Part shown: piece by piece, positions 28,297-38,630 of the stretch
Layout: the number at the start of each line of letters is the position of its first letter
Position numbering within the stretch: the first letter of the stretch is position 1
The notes under the pieces: generated by a model
The model's database searches: none
What the model saw: only the letters and a program-made list of their open reading frames with translations
What the model was told of the DNA's origin: nothing
Program-made: the position numbers and the translations under genes
Assembly (NCBI RefSeq): GCF_947503875.1
Contig: NZ_CANNFH010000006.1
Coordinates: 1 to 64,000, forward strand
Reading direction: 5' to 3'
DNA length: 64,000 nucleotides
From: an uncultured Polaribacter sp.
Lineage (GTDB): Bacteria > Bacteroidota > Bacteroidia > Flavobacteriales > Flavobacteriaceae

Positions 28297-29664
28297 ATGA
28301 ATCAGCATATTTTAATAAAAAAACCTACAATAGTAAATGAAGGAAAGTCATTTGTGGCAGATGTACTTTTAATTGACGGACTAATTGATAAAATTGGAGA
28401 TATTGACATTGAATCAAATTATAAAATAATTGACGGAGCAGGGAAATACCTTTTTCCAGGAATTATTGACGGACAAGTTCATTTTAGAGACCCTGGCCTT
28501 ACACATAAAGGCGATTTATATACCGAAAGTAAATCTGCCATTGCTGGTGGAGTTACTTCTTTTATTGATATGCCAAATACAGTTCCGAATATTTTAACGG
28601 TTAAAAGTCTTAAAGAAAAATTTGAAATTGCTTCAAAAAAATCTTTAGCAAATTACTCATTTTTTCTTGGTGTAAACGGAGATAATATTGACGAAGTTAT
28701 AAAGATGGATACTAGTCAATTTATTGGTGTTTCAGATGACGGATTATATTTTACAAAAAAGGGTAATCTTTTGGCTGATAGTCCAGAAAAAATGGAAAAA
28801 CTTTTTGCTAACTGTAAATCGATTATAGCCATTCATTCAGAAAAAGAAGAAATTGTAGAGGCAAATGAACAGGCTTTCAGAGAAAAATATGGAGAGGACA
28901 TTCCTGCAAAATTTCATCCAGTTATTAGGAGTACTCAAGGCTGTTTTGAGGCTACTAAACGTGCAATTGAAATAGCAAAAAAACACAATGCGAGACTGCA
29001 CATTTTACATTTAACAACTGAAGCAGAAACCCACCTTTTTCAAAATGACACTCCGTTAAAAGACAAAAAAATAACTACTGAGGTTTCAGTACATCATCTA
29101 TGGTTTTCAGAAAAAGATTATGACCGACTTGGAATGCTTATAAAGTGGAATCCAGCAATAAAATCAGAAAAGGACAGAAAAGGTTTATTAAAAGCACTTC
29201 TTGACGACAAGATTGACCTTATAACTACTGACCACGCACCACACACTTTAGAAGAAAAAGAAAAACCTTATTTTCAATCTATGTCAGGTGCACCAATGGT
29301 TCAGCATACTTTAAATTGTATGTTGGAATTTTACAAACAAGGTCTGATTTCTTTAGAAAAAATAGTGGAGAAAATGTGCCATAATCCAGCAATTTTATAC
29401 AGTATGACAAAGAGAGGATTTATCCGAGAAGGTTATTTTGCAGACTTGACCTTGGTGGATTTGAACAGCAAATGGACAGTCACTAAAGATAATATTTTGT
29501 ATAAATGCGGTTGGTCACCATTAATAGGAACGACTTTTCAAACGAAAATAAAACAAACATTTGTGAACGGAAATTTAGTTTACGACGATGGTGAATTTTT
29601 TGAGCAAGAAAAAGGAAAAGAAATTGAATTTGGTAGTAGAAATGACGAAAACACTACCGCTTAA
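28297..29664 (+). CDS. Dihydroorotase-family amidohydrolase
   Basis: FPGIIDGQVHFRDPGLTHKGDLYTES, MPNTVPN, LHLTTEAE, TDHAPHTLEEKEKPY. Confidence 0.88.
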   Translation: MNQHILIKKPTIVNEGKSFVADVLLIDGLIDKIGDIDIESNYKIIDGAGKYLFPGIIDGQVHFRDPGLTHKGDLYTESKSAIAGGVTSFIDMPNTVPNILTVKSLKEKFEIASKKSLANYSFFLGVNGDNIDEVIKMDTSQFIGVSDDGLYFTKKGNLLADSPEKMEKLFANCKSIIAIHSEKEEIVEANEQAFREKYGEDIPAKFHPVIRSTQGCFEATKRAIEIAKKHNARLHILHLTTEAETHLFQNDTPLKDKKITTEVSVHHLWFSEKDYDRLGMLIKWNPAIKSEKDRKGLLKALLDDKIDLITTDHAPHTLEEKEKPYFQSMSGAPMVQHTLNCMLEFYKQGLISLEKIVEKMCHNPAILYSMTKRGFIREGYFADLTLVDLNSKWTVTKDNILYKCGWSPLIGTTFQTKIKQTFVNGNLVYDDGEFFEQEKGKEIEFGSRNDENTTA

Positions 29665-29725
29665 AATGTATAAAAAAATAGGGTAAAAAGTGCTTTGTCG
29701 AAAAGTCTATGTGTATTTGCAAGTC

Positions 29726-29791
29726 GCCAAATTTTTAAATTTGATATAATTAAAATGAGAGAAGATAATTAACAAAATTTAAAAATTTCGC
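29726..29791. repeat. Inverted repeat GCCAAATTTTTAAATTTG / CAAAATTTAAAAATTTCGC within a second, unrelated intergenic repeat element
   Basis: Near-perfect 17-bp arms separated by ~29 nt. Confidence 0.6.
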
Positions 29792-29878
29792 TTTAGTTTA
29801 ATCCGAAAAGTAACGCTTACAACTGTTTTATTTTTATTGCATTAGACCTTTGAGCAAGGCATTAAATGAAAATTTAGA

Positions 29879-30400
29879 ATGAAAAAGAAAATTTTAGGAA
29901 TATTGGTTTTATTTGCAACGATATTTTTTAGTTGTAAAGGGACAATAAATACGGTGAGATATTCGGAGAATAGTCCGAAAAAATTTAAACGTGCATTTAT
30001 AATTTCATTAGAAAATTCTGAATATATAAAATTCAAGTTTGGTAATTTTACTTACGCAGGATATTTGCCATCAAAAGACGATAAAGCTAAGAAAGTTGAG
30101 GTTATTGGAAATACAGACACAATAATAAAACGAGAATTAGAAAAACGTGGAATTTTAGCTGTAATTGGAAAAAAAGGAGACGAACCTGAAAATTTTGACT
30201 TAATAGTAAAATACAAAGATAAATGGAGGTGGGATTTTAAAAAGATATTAGATGAACTTGAAATTTCTTTTATCTCTCCAAAAGGAAATAAAGTTATTGC
30301 AAAATCGCATTTTAGTATTTACAAAAATAAAGAATTACATAACTTCCCAACACCAGAAAAAGAGGTGCCAAAAATGATTAAAGAATTAATCGGAAAATAA
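29879..30400 (+). CDS. Hypothetical lipoprotein
   Basis: Lipobox FFSC; no recognised domain. Confidence 0.6.
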   Translation: MKKKILGILVLFATIFFSCKGTINTVRYSENSPKKFKRAFIISLENSEYIKFKFGNFTYAGYLPSKDDKAKKVEVIGNTDTIIKRELEKRGILAVIGKKGDEPENFDLIVKYKDKWRWDFKKILDELEISFISPKGNKVIAKSHFSIYKNKELHNFPTPEKEVPKMIKELIGK

Positions 30401-30402
30401 AA

Positions 30403-30516
30403 AACGTTTCTATAAATGTAAAGGATTTAGAAAAAGGTAAATTAGTACCGAAAGATTTGAGTAATGATGCTAATCAAACCACTAATGAGTTTATGCGTAT
30501 TATTGAATATTTCTAA
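30403..30516 (+). pseudogene. Orphan C-terminal gene fragment (NVSINVKDLEKGKLVPKDLSNDANQTTNEFMRIIEYF*)
   Basis: Open frame with protein-like composition but no upstream start or 5' region. Confidence 0.4.
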
Positions 30517-30582
30517 AATTTAAAACGCACTACAACACCATATATTTTATTCAGAGATATCATTAATATCCTTAAAAAATAT

Positions 30583-30590
30583 TATTTTTG
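30583..30590 (+). promoter_or_regulatory. Bacteroidetes-type -7 element TATTTTTG upstream of rocD
   Basis: TAnnTTTG motif upstream of the start codon. Confidence 0.5.
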
Positions 30591-30695
30591 TACAACTTCG
30601 AGGATGATTTCTTTCCCACGCTGAATTTCTAGTACTTTCTAGAAAGATAAAGGTAGAACAGGAATGTTTTAGTTTAAACATTTAAAAATAATAAA

Positions 30696-31970
30696 ATGAC
30701 TGTTTTAGATAATTTAAGTTCGCAAAAGGCGATAGATTTAGAGAACAAATATGGTGCACACAACTATCATCCATTACCAGTAGTTTTAAGTAGAGGAGAA
30801 GGAGTACATGTTTGGGATGTTGAAGGAAAAAAATATTATGATTTTCTATCAGCATATTCTGCTGTAAACCAAGGGCATTGTCATCCAAAAATTGTAGCTG
30901 CAATGATAAAGCAGACGCAAACATTAACATTAACATCTCGTGCATTTTATAACGATATGTTAGGAAAGTACGAGAAATTTGCATCTGAATATTTTGGTTT
31001 TGATAAGTTACTACCAATGAATACTGGTGCAGAAGCTGTAGAAACCGCCTTAAAAATTGCAAGAAAGTGGGCTTATGAAGTTAAGGGAATAGATGAAAAT
31101 AAAGCAGAAATTATAGTTTGTGAAAACAACTTTCATGGCAGAACAACCACAATTATCTCTTTCTCTAACGATCCTGTAGCTCGCAAAAATTTTGGTCCTT
31201 ATACTCAGGGGTTTATTAAGATAGAATATGATAATTTAAAGGAGTTACAAAAAGCACTCGAAAACAACTCAAACATTGCTGCGTTTTTGGTAGAACCAAT
31301 ACAAGGTGAAGCAGGAGTTTATGTACCTTCTAAAGGGTATCTTTCTGCTGCTAAAGCATTGTGCGAAAAACATAATGTGTTGTTTATTGCAGATGAAGTA
31401 CAAACGGGAATTGCAAGAACAGGTCGTTTATTGGCAACTTGTGGTAATTGTTCTTGTAAAGATAAAAACTGTTCTGGTACGCCAGAAGTAAAACCAGATA
31501 TTTTAATTCTTGGAAAAGCCCTTTCTGGAGGTGCATACCCAGTGTCTGCAGTATTAGCAAATAACCAAATAATGAATGTAATTAGACCAGGAAATCATGG
31601 GTCTACTTTTGGAGGCAATCCTGTAGCTGCTGCTGTTGCTATGGCTGCTTTAGAGGTAGTAGCTGAAGAGAATTTAGCGATTAATGCAGATAAATTGGGT
31701 GAAATTTTTAGAAAAGAAATTGCTGTGTTTTGTAAAACAAATGCCTTAGTAAAATCTGTTAGGGGTAAAGGTTTGTTAAATGCAATTTTAATAAATGATA
31801 CAGAAGATAGTGCTACAGCTTGGGATATTTGTATAAAGTTAAGAGATAATGGTTTATTAGCAAAACCAACACACGGTAATATTATTAGGTTTGCGCCACC
31901 TCTTATAATTACAGAGGCTCAGCTTAGAGATTGTATTGCAATAATTAAAAAAACAATCACAGATTTTTAA
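30696..31970 (+). CDS. rocD: Ornithine--oxo-acid transaminase
   Basis: [69 protein letters not shown]. Confidence 0.95.
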   Translation: MTVLDNLSSQKAIDLENKYGAHNYHPLPVVLSRGEGVHVWDVEGKKYYDFLSAYSAVNQGHCHPKIVAAMIKQTQTLTLTSRAFYNDMLGKYEKFASEYFGFDKLLPMNTGAEAVETALKIARKWAYEVKGIDENKAEIIVCENNFHGRTTTIISFSNDPVARKNFGPYTQGFIKIEYDNLKELQKALENNSNIAAFLVEPIQGEAGVYVPSKGYLSAAKALCEKHNVLFIADEVQTGIARTGRLLATCGNCSCKDKNCSGTPEVKPDILILGKALSGGAYPVSAVLANNQIMNVIRPGNHGSTFGGNPVAAAVAMAALEVVAEENLAINADKLGEIFRKEIAVFCKTNALVKSVRGKGLLNAILINDTEDSATAWDICIKLRDNGLLAKPTHGNIIRFAPPLIITEAQLRDCIAIIKKTITDF

Positions 31971-31996
31971 TAATTTTAATTTTATTTAATAATATA

Positions 31997-32031
31997 AGCC
32001 ACAAGTTCTATTTATGAATTTGTGGTTTTTT
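31997..32031 (+). terminator. rocD terminator
   Basis: GCCACAAGTTC-TATTTAT-GAATTTGTGGTTTTTTG hairpin. Confidence 0.7.
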
Positions 32032-32090
32032 GTTAAAAAAAAATATTTACTTTTGATTACACTAGGAATTAACTCACTAAAAAATAAATA

Positions 32091-32534
32091 ATGAAAAATG
32101 CAATAACAGAATTAGAGGAATTAACATTAAACTCAGCATCTAAAAGCTTTTTAAAAGAAACTGCAAAATGGACCTATTTTCTATCTATTATGGGGTTTAT
32201 TTTTGTAGGATTAATGGTGATTTTTAGTTTTTTTGCTGGAGTTATTTTTAATAACCTTCCTAATATGGAGCAAATGCCTTTTGATATAGGGCCAGTTATG
32301 ACAGTTACTTATTTAATTTTTGCAGTTATTTACTTTTTTCCAATATTATATTTATATCAGTTTTCTGTAAAAATGAGAAAAGCATTGCAATCTAAAGGTG
32401 ATGAGGATTTGGCATTAGCCTTAGAAAAATTAAAATCACACTACAAGTTTGTTGGTGTATTTACAATTATTATTATTTCTATTTACCTTTTATTTTTTGT
32501 TTTAGGTATTGCAGGCGCTGCCTTTTTTGCTTAA
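32091..32534 (+). CDS. DUF5362-like membrane protein
   Basis: Four hydrophobic segments and RKALQSKGDEDLALALEKLKSHYKFVGV. Confidence 0.65.
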   Translation: MKNAITELEELTLNSASKSFLKETAKWTYFLSIMGFIFVGLMVIFSFFAGVIFNNLPNMEQMPFDIGPVMTVTYLIFAVIYFFPILYLYQFSVKMRKALQSKGDEDLALALEKLKSHYKFVGVFTIIIISIYLLFFVLGIAGAAFFA

Positions 32535-32543
32535 TTTTTATTT

Positions 32544-33263
32544 CTAAAAAAGGAGCATAGCAAAGGCCATAAAAATCATAATGGTGTTCTCTATTAATGT
32601 AGCCTGGGTCATTGGAAGTTTTAAAGCTGTGCCTAAACAAGCACATTGAATTTCTCTTTTTTTTAAGAGTGTTTTGGTTACTCCAATAGTTGTAATTCCT
32701 AAAATTAGTATAGTGGTTATAATTGCAACATCAACTTGAAAGCGCATTAAAAAAAATAGCCCTAAAATTGTTTCTAAAAACGGATAAATTTTACCATAAA
32801 TATGTGCCTTTTTAGCTAAAGGGTCATACATTTTAAAAGAAGTAACAAAACCTTTTAAGTCTAACATTTTAAAGAAACTAAAAACAACAAAAAATAAACC
32901 CATAAAATCTAACATTACTTCTTTTGTGTTCCAACTTTTATAATTTAATAATACACAAGACACTGTAATGTAGAATAAAATAAGAAAAAGAGGTTTTAAT
33001 TGCTTTAGTTTAGAAGGTTTATTTAATTCATCTTTGCCACTAGAAAAAATAGCTTTTTCTTTCTTAAAAGTTATGTTATATTTCTCTGATAATATGTTTT
33101 GAAATTCTTTTATTTCAATTTTTTTGTTACTAAAAACTGTTGCTTCTTTTTCTTCTAGATTTATAGTTACCTCTTTAACATCAGGTACACTTTCTAAATA
33201 TTTAAGAACTGTATTTTTACAGTTTTGGCATGTCATTCCTAAAATTTGATAGGTGTTTTTCAT
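32544..33263 (-). CDS. Heavy-metal-associated (HMA) domain fused to a MauE/DoxX-like membrane protein
   Basis: GMTCQNCKNTVLKYLESVPDVKEVTINLEEKEATV HMA motif plus C-terminal four-TM region. Confidence 0.85.
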   Translation of the reverse strand: MKNTYQILGMTCQNCKNTVLKYLESVPDVKEVTINLEEKEATVFSNKKIEIKEFQNILSEKYNITFKKEKAIFSSGKDELNKPSKLKQLKPLFLILFYITVSCVLLNYKSWNTKEVMLDFMGLFFVVFSFFKMLDLKGFVTSFKMYDPLAKKAHIYGKIYPFLETILGLFFLMRFQVDVAIITTILILGITTIGVTKTLLKKREIQCACLGTALKLPMTQATLIENTIMIFMAFAMLLF

Positions 33264-33267
33264 ATAT

Positions 33268-35883
33268 CTAGTTTACCGTATCTTTTTTCTTCTTACTAAA
33301 AAGACCATTTAAAACATTTTTTACCTTTTCTTTTGCCGCTTCTTTTACAGTCTCTTTGCCTTTAATAGAATCTTTTTCATTTTCTTTTTTACTACCTAAA
33401 ATGTTAAAAAGCTTATTTTTACCTTTATCAACTAAGCTAGCTTTTTGTTTTGCTACAAGCTGTTTTACTAAACTTGTGGTTGCTTGTTTAATATTAGTAT
33501 TAAAATTAGGGCTAGAAAAGCTACCTGTTAAAGTTGCGTTTATAGGAATGCTCTTAATTTCACTGGCGTCTTTTGCGTTTAATTTAGCCAATATAGAGGT
33601 AACTGAATTTCCTAAATATTGCACAGGTACATCAAAAGTAATATTATAATTCATATTATTATCAAAGCCATGTGTGCCATCTATATTCATACCAATATCT
33701 TTATACTTTATAGCTAATGGAGCAACATTTACTTGCCCATTTTTAAACGTAAGCAATGCTTTTAAATCTTTTAAATTTAGTTTATTCATATCTAAAAAAT
33801 CTATCTTAGAACCAACAGCATTTAAAACTTTAGATTTATTTGAGTTTAATTTTGGATTTAAAAGTGTACCAATTAGATCTCCAGAAATACTTTGCAAATC
33901 TGGTGTTAAATCATCTTTTAAAAAGCCTTGCACATTTAATTTAGTATTTATTTTACCTTCTATAATTTTAGCAATAGGAGCTATAGCTTTTAACATTTCT
34001 AAATTGCCAAAAGCTTTATTAATACTTAATTTATTCAGGTCTAAATTCATGTTAAATTTAGACTTTTCTCCTTTAGTATTTACCTTACCACTAAAACCAA
34101 TGTTACCACTAAATGCATCTGTGTTTACATTTTTTAAACTTATGGTCTCTTCTTTTATCAATAATGCGCCATTTACATTAGCCAATTTAATATTATCATA
34201 TAAAACGTTATTTGCTTTTGCATTTATTGTAATGTCTAAAAATTCAGGGATTTTTAATGCGCTTGTTGGTTCGTTATCCTTAGTTTCTTTGGTGTTAGAC
34301 ATAAAGTCATCAACTTTAATATTGTTAGAATTTAAGTTGAAACTACCTTGCAATTTTTTGTCTTTGAATAAAAAACCGTAAAAATTATCTAGTTTTCCTT
34401 TTAAATCAACATCAGAGCTTCCTGTTTTTGCTTTAAAATCTTCTAATTTAATAGTATTTGTATTAAATGTTACTGTTGTGTTGTCTATAAAAAAAGGATT
34501 TGCAACATCATCTCCTTCGTATTTAAAATTTGATAAAGAAATCTGTCCTTCGTTTTTTATGTTTTGATAGTTTTCTTTTTCAATAGAATTCATATCAAAA
34601 TTAGTAATAACATCTGCTTTAAGTATTCCTTGCAATTCTTTTTCTAATGCAACAGGGTAAACTTTGCTTATGTTTTTTAGGTTTATTATGCCTTTAGCTT
34701 TTAGTTTAATTAATGCGTTTGTAGTAAAATTAGCAATACTTCCGTTTGCGTTAAACACATCTTCATCTATTTTAAAAGAAGAATTATTTAAATTAATATA
34801 GGTGTCTTTAGGAAACCCAGTTTTGTTAATAATAGATGCATCAATATTTATATTAGTTACAGCTTTAGGTAAATCTGCATATTTAAACCTAGCATTTTTA
34901 GAACTTAATGTAATATTTAAGTTAGGTATTTTTGTTTCAGAAAGTGTGCCTTTTACAATACCATTTAAATTGAAATTACCAGAAGTAGTAATAGATGCTA
35001 AGTTACCTGCATATTTTTTAGGTAGTAAGGCCAAAACATTTTTAAAAGAGGAATTTGGGGTTTTAAAATTTATGTCATACAATTGGGCATTTTCCAATAA
35101 TTGCATAAATCCATCAAATTGCAATGGTAATTCATTTATATAACCCGTGTTTTCTTTAAAGGTAAATTTAGAATTTTCTATATCTAAGCCTAAAATAGCA
35201 TCTAATTTTACAGGAACTTCTTTTAAATAATTACTGTTTTCCATATAAAATGAAATATTAGCAGCACTTTTGGTATCTAAATCTAAAATAGCATTAGCAA
35301 AATTTCCTTTACCAGTATGGTAAATGCTATCTGCTACAAGCTTAATTTTAGAATTTACATCAAAATAAGTGAATTTTAAATTGCTTGCACTGTAAGATTC
35401 TATATTTAAAGCTAAAGCACTTTCTGTATTTTGTGTTTTGGTAACTTCTGTTGTTTTTGCAATATCATAATTACCTAAATTGTCTTTATTAAATAAGATG
35501 TTAACAATACTGTTTTCTGCTACAATATCTTTAATACTTAAAGTTTCTGTTTCATTTTTAAACAGTTCGGTAATTTCTAGGTTAATATCTAACTTTTCAG
35601 AAAAGAATAAAGTATCTCCTAAAAATGGTGCTTTATTAATTATAGCTATATCGTTTATTCTTAAACTTGCGTTGGGGAAATCTCTAAATAAACTTAAGTC
35701 TGTTTCTTTAAAGCTAAGCGTTGCATTTATATTGTTGTTAGCTGTACTTTTTATCATAGCCACAATTTTATCTTTAAATAAAAACGGAATAGATACTAAG
35801 CCAATAACCAATAAAAATATGGCAACTAATAACCATTTTATTATTTTTTTTGACGAACTTTTTTTCTTCTTTTCTGTATTCAT
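33268..35883 (-). CDS. AsmA-like family protein
   Basis: N-terminal TM, long repetitive beta-rich domain, PVQYLGNSV...LTGSFSSPNFNTNIKQA C-terminal signature. Confidence 0.85.
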   Translation of the reverse strand: MNTEKKKKSSSKKIIKWLLVAIFLLVIGLVSIPFLFKDKIVAMIKSTANNNINATLSFKETDLSLFRDFPNASLRINDIAIINKAPFLGDTLFFSEKLDINLEITELFKNETETLSIKDIVAENSIVNILFNKDNLGNYDIAKTTEVTKTQNTESALALNIESYSASNLKFTYFDVNSKIKLVADSIYHTGKGNFANAILDLDTKSAANISFYMENSNYLKEVPVKLDAILGLDIENSKFTFKENTGYINELPLQFDGFMQLLENAQLYDINFKTPNSSFKNVLALLPKKYAGNLASITTSGNFNLNGIVKGTLSETKIPNLNITLSSKNARFKYADLPKAVTNINIDASIINKTGFPKDTYINLNNSSFKIDEDVFNANGSIANFTTNALIKLKAKGIINLKNISKVYPVALEKELQGILKADVITNFDMNSIEKENYQNIKNEGQISLSNFKYEGDDVANPFFIDNTTVTFNTNTIKLEDFKAKTGSSDVDLKGKLDNFYGFLFKDKKLQGSFNLNSNNIKVDDFMSNTKETKDNEPTSALKIPEFLDITINAKANNVLYDNIKLANVNGALLIKEETISLKNVNTDAFSGNIGFSGKVNTKGEKSKFNMNLDLNKLSINKAFGNLEMLKAIAPIAKIIEGKINTKLNVQGFLKDDLTPDLQSISGDLIGTLLNPKLNSNKSKVLNAVGSKIDFLDMNKLNLKDLKALLTFKNGQVNVAPLAIKYKDIGMNIDGTHGFDNNMNYNITFDVPVQYLGNSVTSILAKLNAKDASEIKSIPINATLTGSFSSPNFNTNIKQATTSLVKQLVAKQKASLVDKGKNKLFNILGSKKENEKDSIKGKETVKEAAKEKVKNVLNGLFSKKKKDTVN

Positions 35884-35908
35884 TTTTAGGTTGATTTGTG
35901 GTCCAAAA

Positions 35909-35942
35909 CAAAAATACCTCTTTTACAAGAGGTATTTTTGTT
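35909..35942 (-). terminator. Terminator downstream of the YbaB gene
   Basis: CAAAAATACCTCTTTTACAAGAGGTATTTTTG hairpin. Confidence 0.8.
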
Positions 35943-35967
35943 AAGATACTATTAAATAAGCTATTGG

Positions 35968-36291
35968 TTATTTAAACATATCCATACCAGGTATGTTTGG
36001 CATTCCTGCTTTTGCAGCAATTGCCATTTCATTTTCATTAATTTGTGTTGCTTTATTAATGGCCTTGTTTAAGGTTAAAATAAGATAATCTTCTAATTCT
36101 TCAGCATCATTAAGTAACGATTCGTCTATGCTTATCGTTTTAATTTGCCTGTTTGCCGTTAAAGTAACTTTAATTTTATTGTCTGTAGAATTTTCATCTA
36201 CTAAAACAGTATCTAGTCTTTTTTTAGTTACTTCTACTTTTTGTTGGGCATCTTTTAATTTACCCATCATTCCAGAAATATCTCCAAACAT
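35968..36291 (-). CDS. YbaB/EbfC family nucleoid-associated protein
   Basis: [27 protein letters not shown]...[11 protein letters not shown]. Confidence 0.88.
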   Translation of the reverse strand: MFGDISGMMGKLKDAQQKVEVTKKRLDTVLVDENSTDNKIKVTLTANRQIKTISIDESLLNDAEELEDYLILTLNKAINKATQINENEMAIAAKAGMPNIPGMDMFK

Positions 36292-36351
36292 AATCTTATA
36301 TTTTTTCTATTAATTTAAGTAAACAAATTTAATAAAATAGATTCTAAAAAA

Positions 36352-38517
36352 ATGAATAAAATATTTCTAAAAACATGGTTTTTAAGCCTTATTTTTGCAA
36401 TCGCTTGTAAAAATAAGAATATGAAAAGTACAGATGCAAAAATACCAGTTGCAGAAAAACAACCTATAGAATTAGAAAAACACGGAGATATTAGAACAGA
36501 CAATTATTTTTGGATGCGTTTAAGTGACCAACAAAAGTTGGGCGAGGTAAAAGATGCACAAACACAAAAAGTAATTAATTATTTAGAGCAAGAAAATACT
36601 TATTATGAAGAGGTAACACAATATACCAAAAATTTCGAAGAAAAATTATTTGAAGAAATGAAAGGTAGAATTAAAGAAGATGATTCTTCTGTACCTTATA
36701 AAGATAATGGCTATTTCTATATTACAAGCTATCAAAAAGGGATGCAATACCCAATCTATACCCGTAAAAAAGAAAATTTACAAGCCCAGGAAGAAGTTTT
36801 GTTTAACGTAAACGAAATGGCAAAGGGTTTTGATTATTTTCAACTAGGTGGTTTAAACATTTCTCCAGATAATAAATTAGCCGTTTTTGCAACAGATACA
36901 GTAAGTAGAAGACAATATTTTTTAAGGATTAAGAACTTAGAAACAGGTGAAATTTATAAAGATATTATAGAAAATACAAGTGGTGGTTCTGTTTGGGCAA
37001 ATGATAATAAAACCATTTTTTACACCAAAAAAGACCCAGTTACTTTAAGAAGTGTAAAAATATTTAGACATGTTTTAGGCACACCAACTGCTGAAGATGT
37101 TCTTGTTTATCACGAAAAAGATGAAACGTTTGGAACTTATGTTACCAAATCAAAATCAGATAAATACATTATAATAGGTTCTCATAGCACAGTTTCTACA
37201 GAGGCGCAATTTTTAGATGCGAATAACCCAACAGGTAATTTGCAAATGTTGCAGCCAAGGCAAAGAGATTTAGAGTATAGTGTTTCTCACTTTAAAGACC
37301 ATTTTTATTTATTAACTAATAAAGACAATGCTACCAATTTTAAGTTGATGAAAACTCCAGTATCTGCCACAACAAAAGAGAATTGGGTAGATGTTATTCC
37401 TCATAGAGAAGATACGCTTTTAGAAGATTTTTCTATATTTAAAGAGTATTTGGTTTTAGAAGAACGTGCGAATGGTTTAAATAAAATACGCATAAAACGT
37501 TGGGATAATAAAGAGGATTATTATTTGCCTTTTAATGAAGAAACCTACGCTGTTGGTGTTTATAATAATCCAGAATTTGATACAGATATTATTAGATATA
37601 GGTATAATTCTTTTACAACGCCAAGCTCTATTATAGATTTTAACATGGCAGATAAATCTAAAGAGATTAAAAAAGAGCAAGAAGTTTTAGGAGGTAAATT
37701 CAATAAAGAAAACTATAAAAGTGAGCGTGTTTGGGCAACAGCAAGAGACGGCAAAAAAGTAGCTATATCTTTAGTTTATCATAAAAATACTGCATTAAAT
37801 AAACATACACCTTTATTACAATATGCTTATGGTTCTTATGGTTATACTATTTCAGACGGATTTTCTACTACCAGATTAAGTTTATTAGATAGAGGTTTTG
37901 TGTATGCTATTGCACATATTAGGGGAAGTGAGTATTTAGGAAGAGATTGGTACGAAGATGGTAAAATGCTACACAAAAAAAATACATTTAACGATTTTGT
38001 AGATTGTTCTAAATATTTAATAGCAAATAATTATACATCTGATGCACATTTGTATGCAATGGGAGGTTCTGCAGGAGGTTTGTTAATGGGTGCAATTGCA
38101 AATATGAATGCTGAATTATACAATGGTATTATAGCAGCAGTTCCATTTGTAGACGTTATTTCTACAATGATAGATGATTCTATTCCTTTAACCACAGGTG
38201 AATATGACGAATGGGGAAATCCTAATGATAAGACCTATTATGAGTATATAAAATCATATTCTCCTTATGATCAAGTGGAAGCAAAAGCTTACCCAAATAT
38301 GCTAGTTACCACAGGTTATCACGATAGCCAGGTGCAATATTGGGAGCCTGCAAAATGGGTAGCGAAATTAAGAGAATTAAAAACAGATACCAATCTTTTA
38401 ATGCTTAGAACTAATATGGAAGCAGGGCATGGAGGAGCATCTGGACGTTTTGATGCTTTAAAAGAAACAGCAAAAGACTATACATTCTTTTTAGCTTTAG
38501 AAAATAAATTAGACTAA
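36352..38517 (+). CDS. S9 family peptidase (oligopeptidase B-like)
   Basis: YGSYGYTISDGFSTTRLSLLDRGFVYAIAHIRGS, GGSAGGLLMG, HGGASGRFD catalytic motifs. Confidence 0.92.
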   Translation: MNKIFLKTWFLSLIFAIACKNKNMKSTDAKIPVAEKQPIELEKHGDIRTDNYFWMRLSDQQKLGEVKDAQTQKVINYLEQENTYYEEVTQYTKNFEEKLFEEMKGRIKEDDSSVPYKDNGYFYITSYQKGMQYPIYTRKKENLQAQEEVLFNVNEMAKGFDYFQLGGLNISPDNKLAVFATDTVSRRQYFLRIKNLETGEIYKDIIENTSGGSVWANDNKTIFYTKKDPVTLRSVKIFRHVLGTPTAEDVLVYHEKDETFGTYVTKSKSDKYIIIGSHSTVSTEAQFLDANNPTGNLQMLQPRQRDLEYSVSHFKDHFYLLTNKDNATNFKLMKTPVSATTKENWVDVIPHREDTLLEDFSIFKEYLVLEERANGLNKIRIKRWDNKEDYYLPFNEETYAVGVYNNPEFDTDIIRYRYNSFTTPSSIIDFNMADKSKEIKKEQEVLGGKFNKENYKSERVWATARDGKKVAISLVYHKNTALNKHTPLLQYAYGSYGYTISDGFSTTRLSLLDRGFVYAIAHIRGSEYLGRDWYEDGKMLHKKNTFNDFVDCSKYLIANNYTSDAHLYAMGGSAGGLLMGAIANMNAELYNGIIAAVPFVDVISTMIDDSIPLTTGEYDEWGNPNDKTYYEYIKSYSPYDQVEAKAYPNMLVTTGYHDSQVQYWEPAKWVAKLRELKTDTNLLMLRTNMEAGHGGASGRFDALKETAKDYTFFLALENKLD

Positions 38518-38564
38518 GGTTTCATAAAGCATTAAATTCAATTTTATTATTCAAACTGAAAATG

Positions 38565-38572
38565 TATTTTTG
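38565..38572 (+). promoter_or_regulatory. Bacteroidetes-type -7 element TATTTTTG
   Basis: TAnnTTTG motif upstream of the cysteine synthase-like gene. Confidence 0.45.
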
Positions 38573-38630
38573 TAGTAGGAAAAGATAAACCTTATAGTAA
38601 TAACTTAAAGGTTTTTTATGAAATTGTAGA

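Noticed and set aside
29842-30036. Minus-strand 64-aa ORF
   Set aside because: Overlaps the start of the plus-strand lipoprotein gene antisense; no support.
33356-35143. Plus-strand ORFs 33356-33649, 33674-34381 and 34802-35143 (and similar ORFs opposite other large genes)
   Set aside because: They lie antisense to the well-supported AsmA-like gene, have low-complexity Phe/Leu/Ser-rich translations and no recognisable domains; shadow ORFs.
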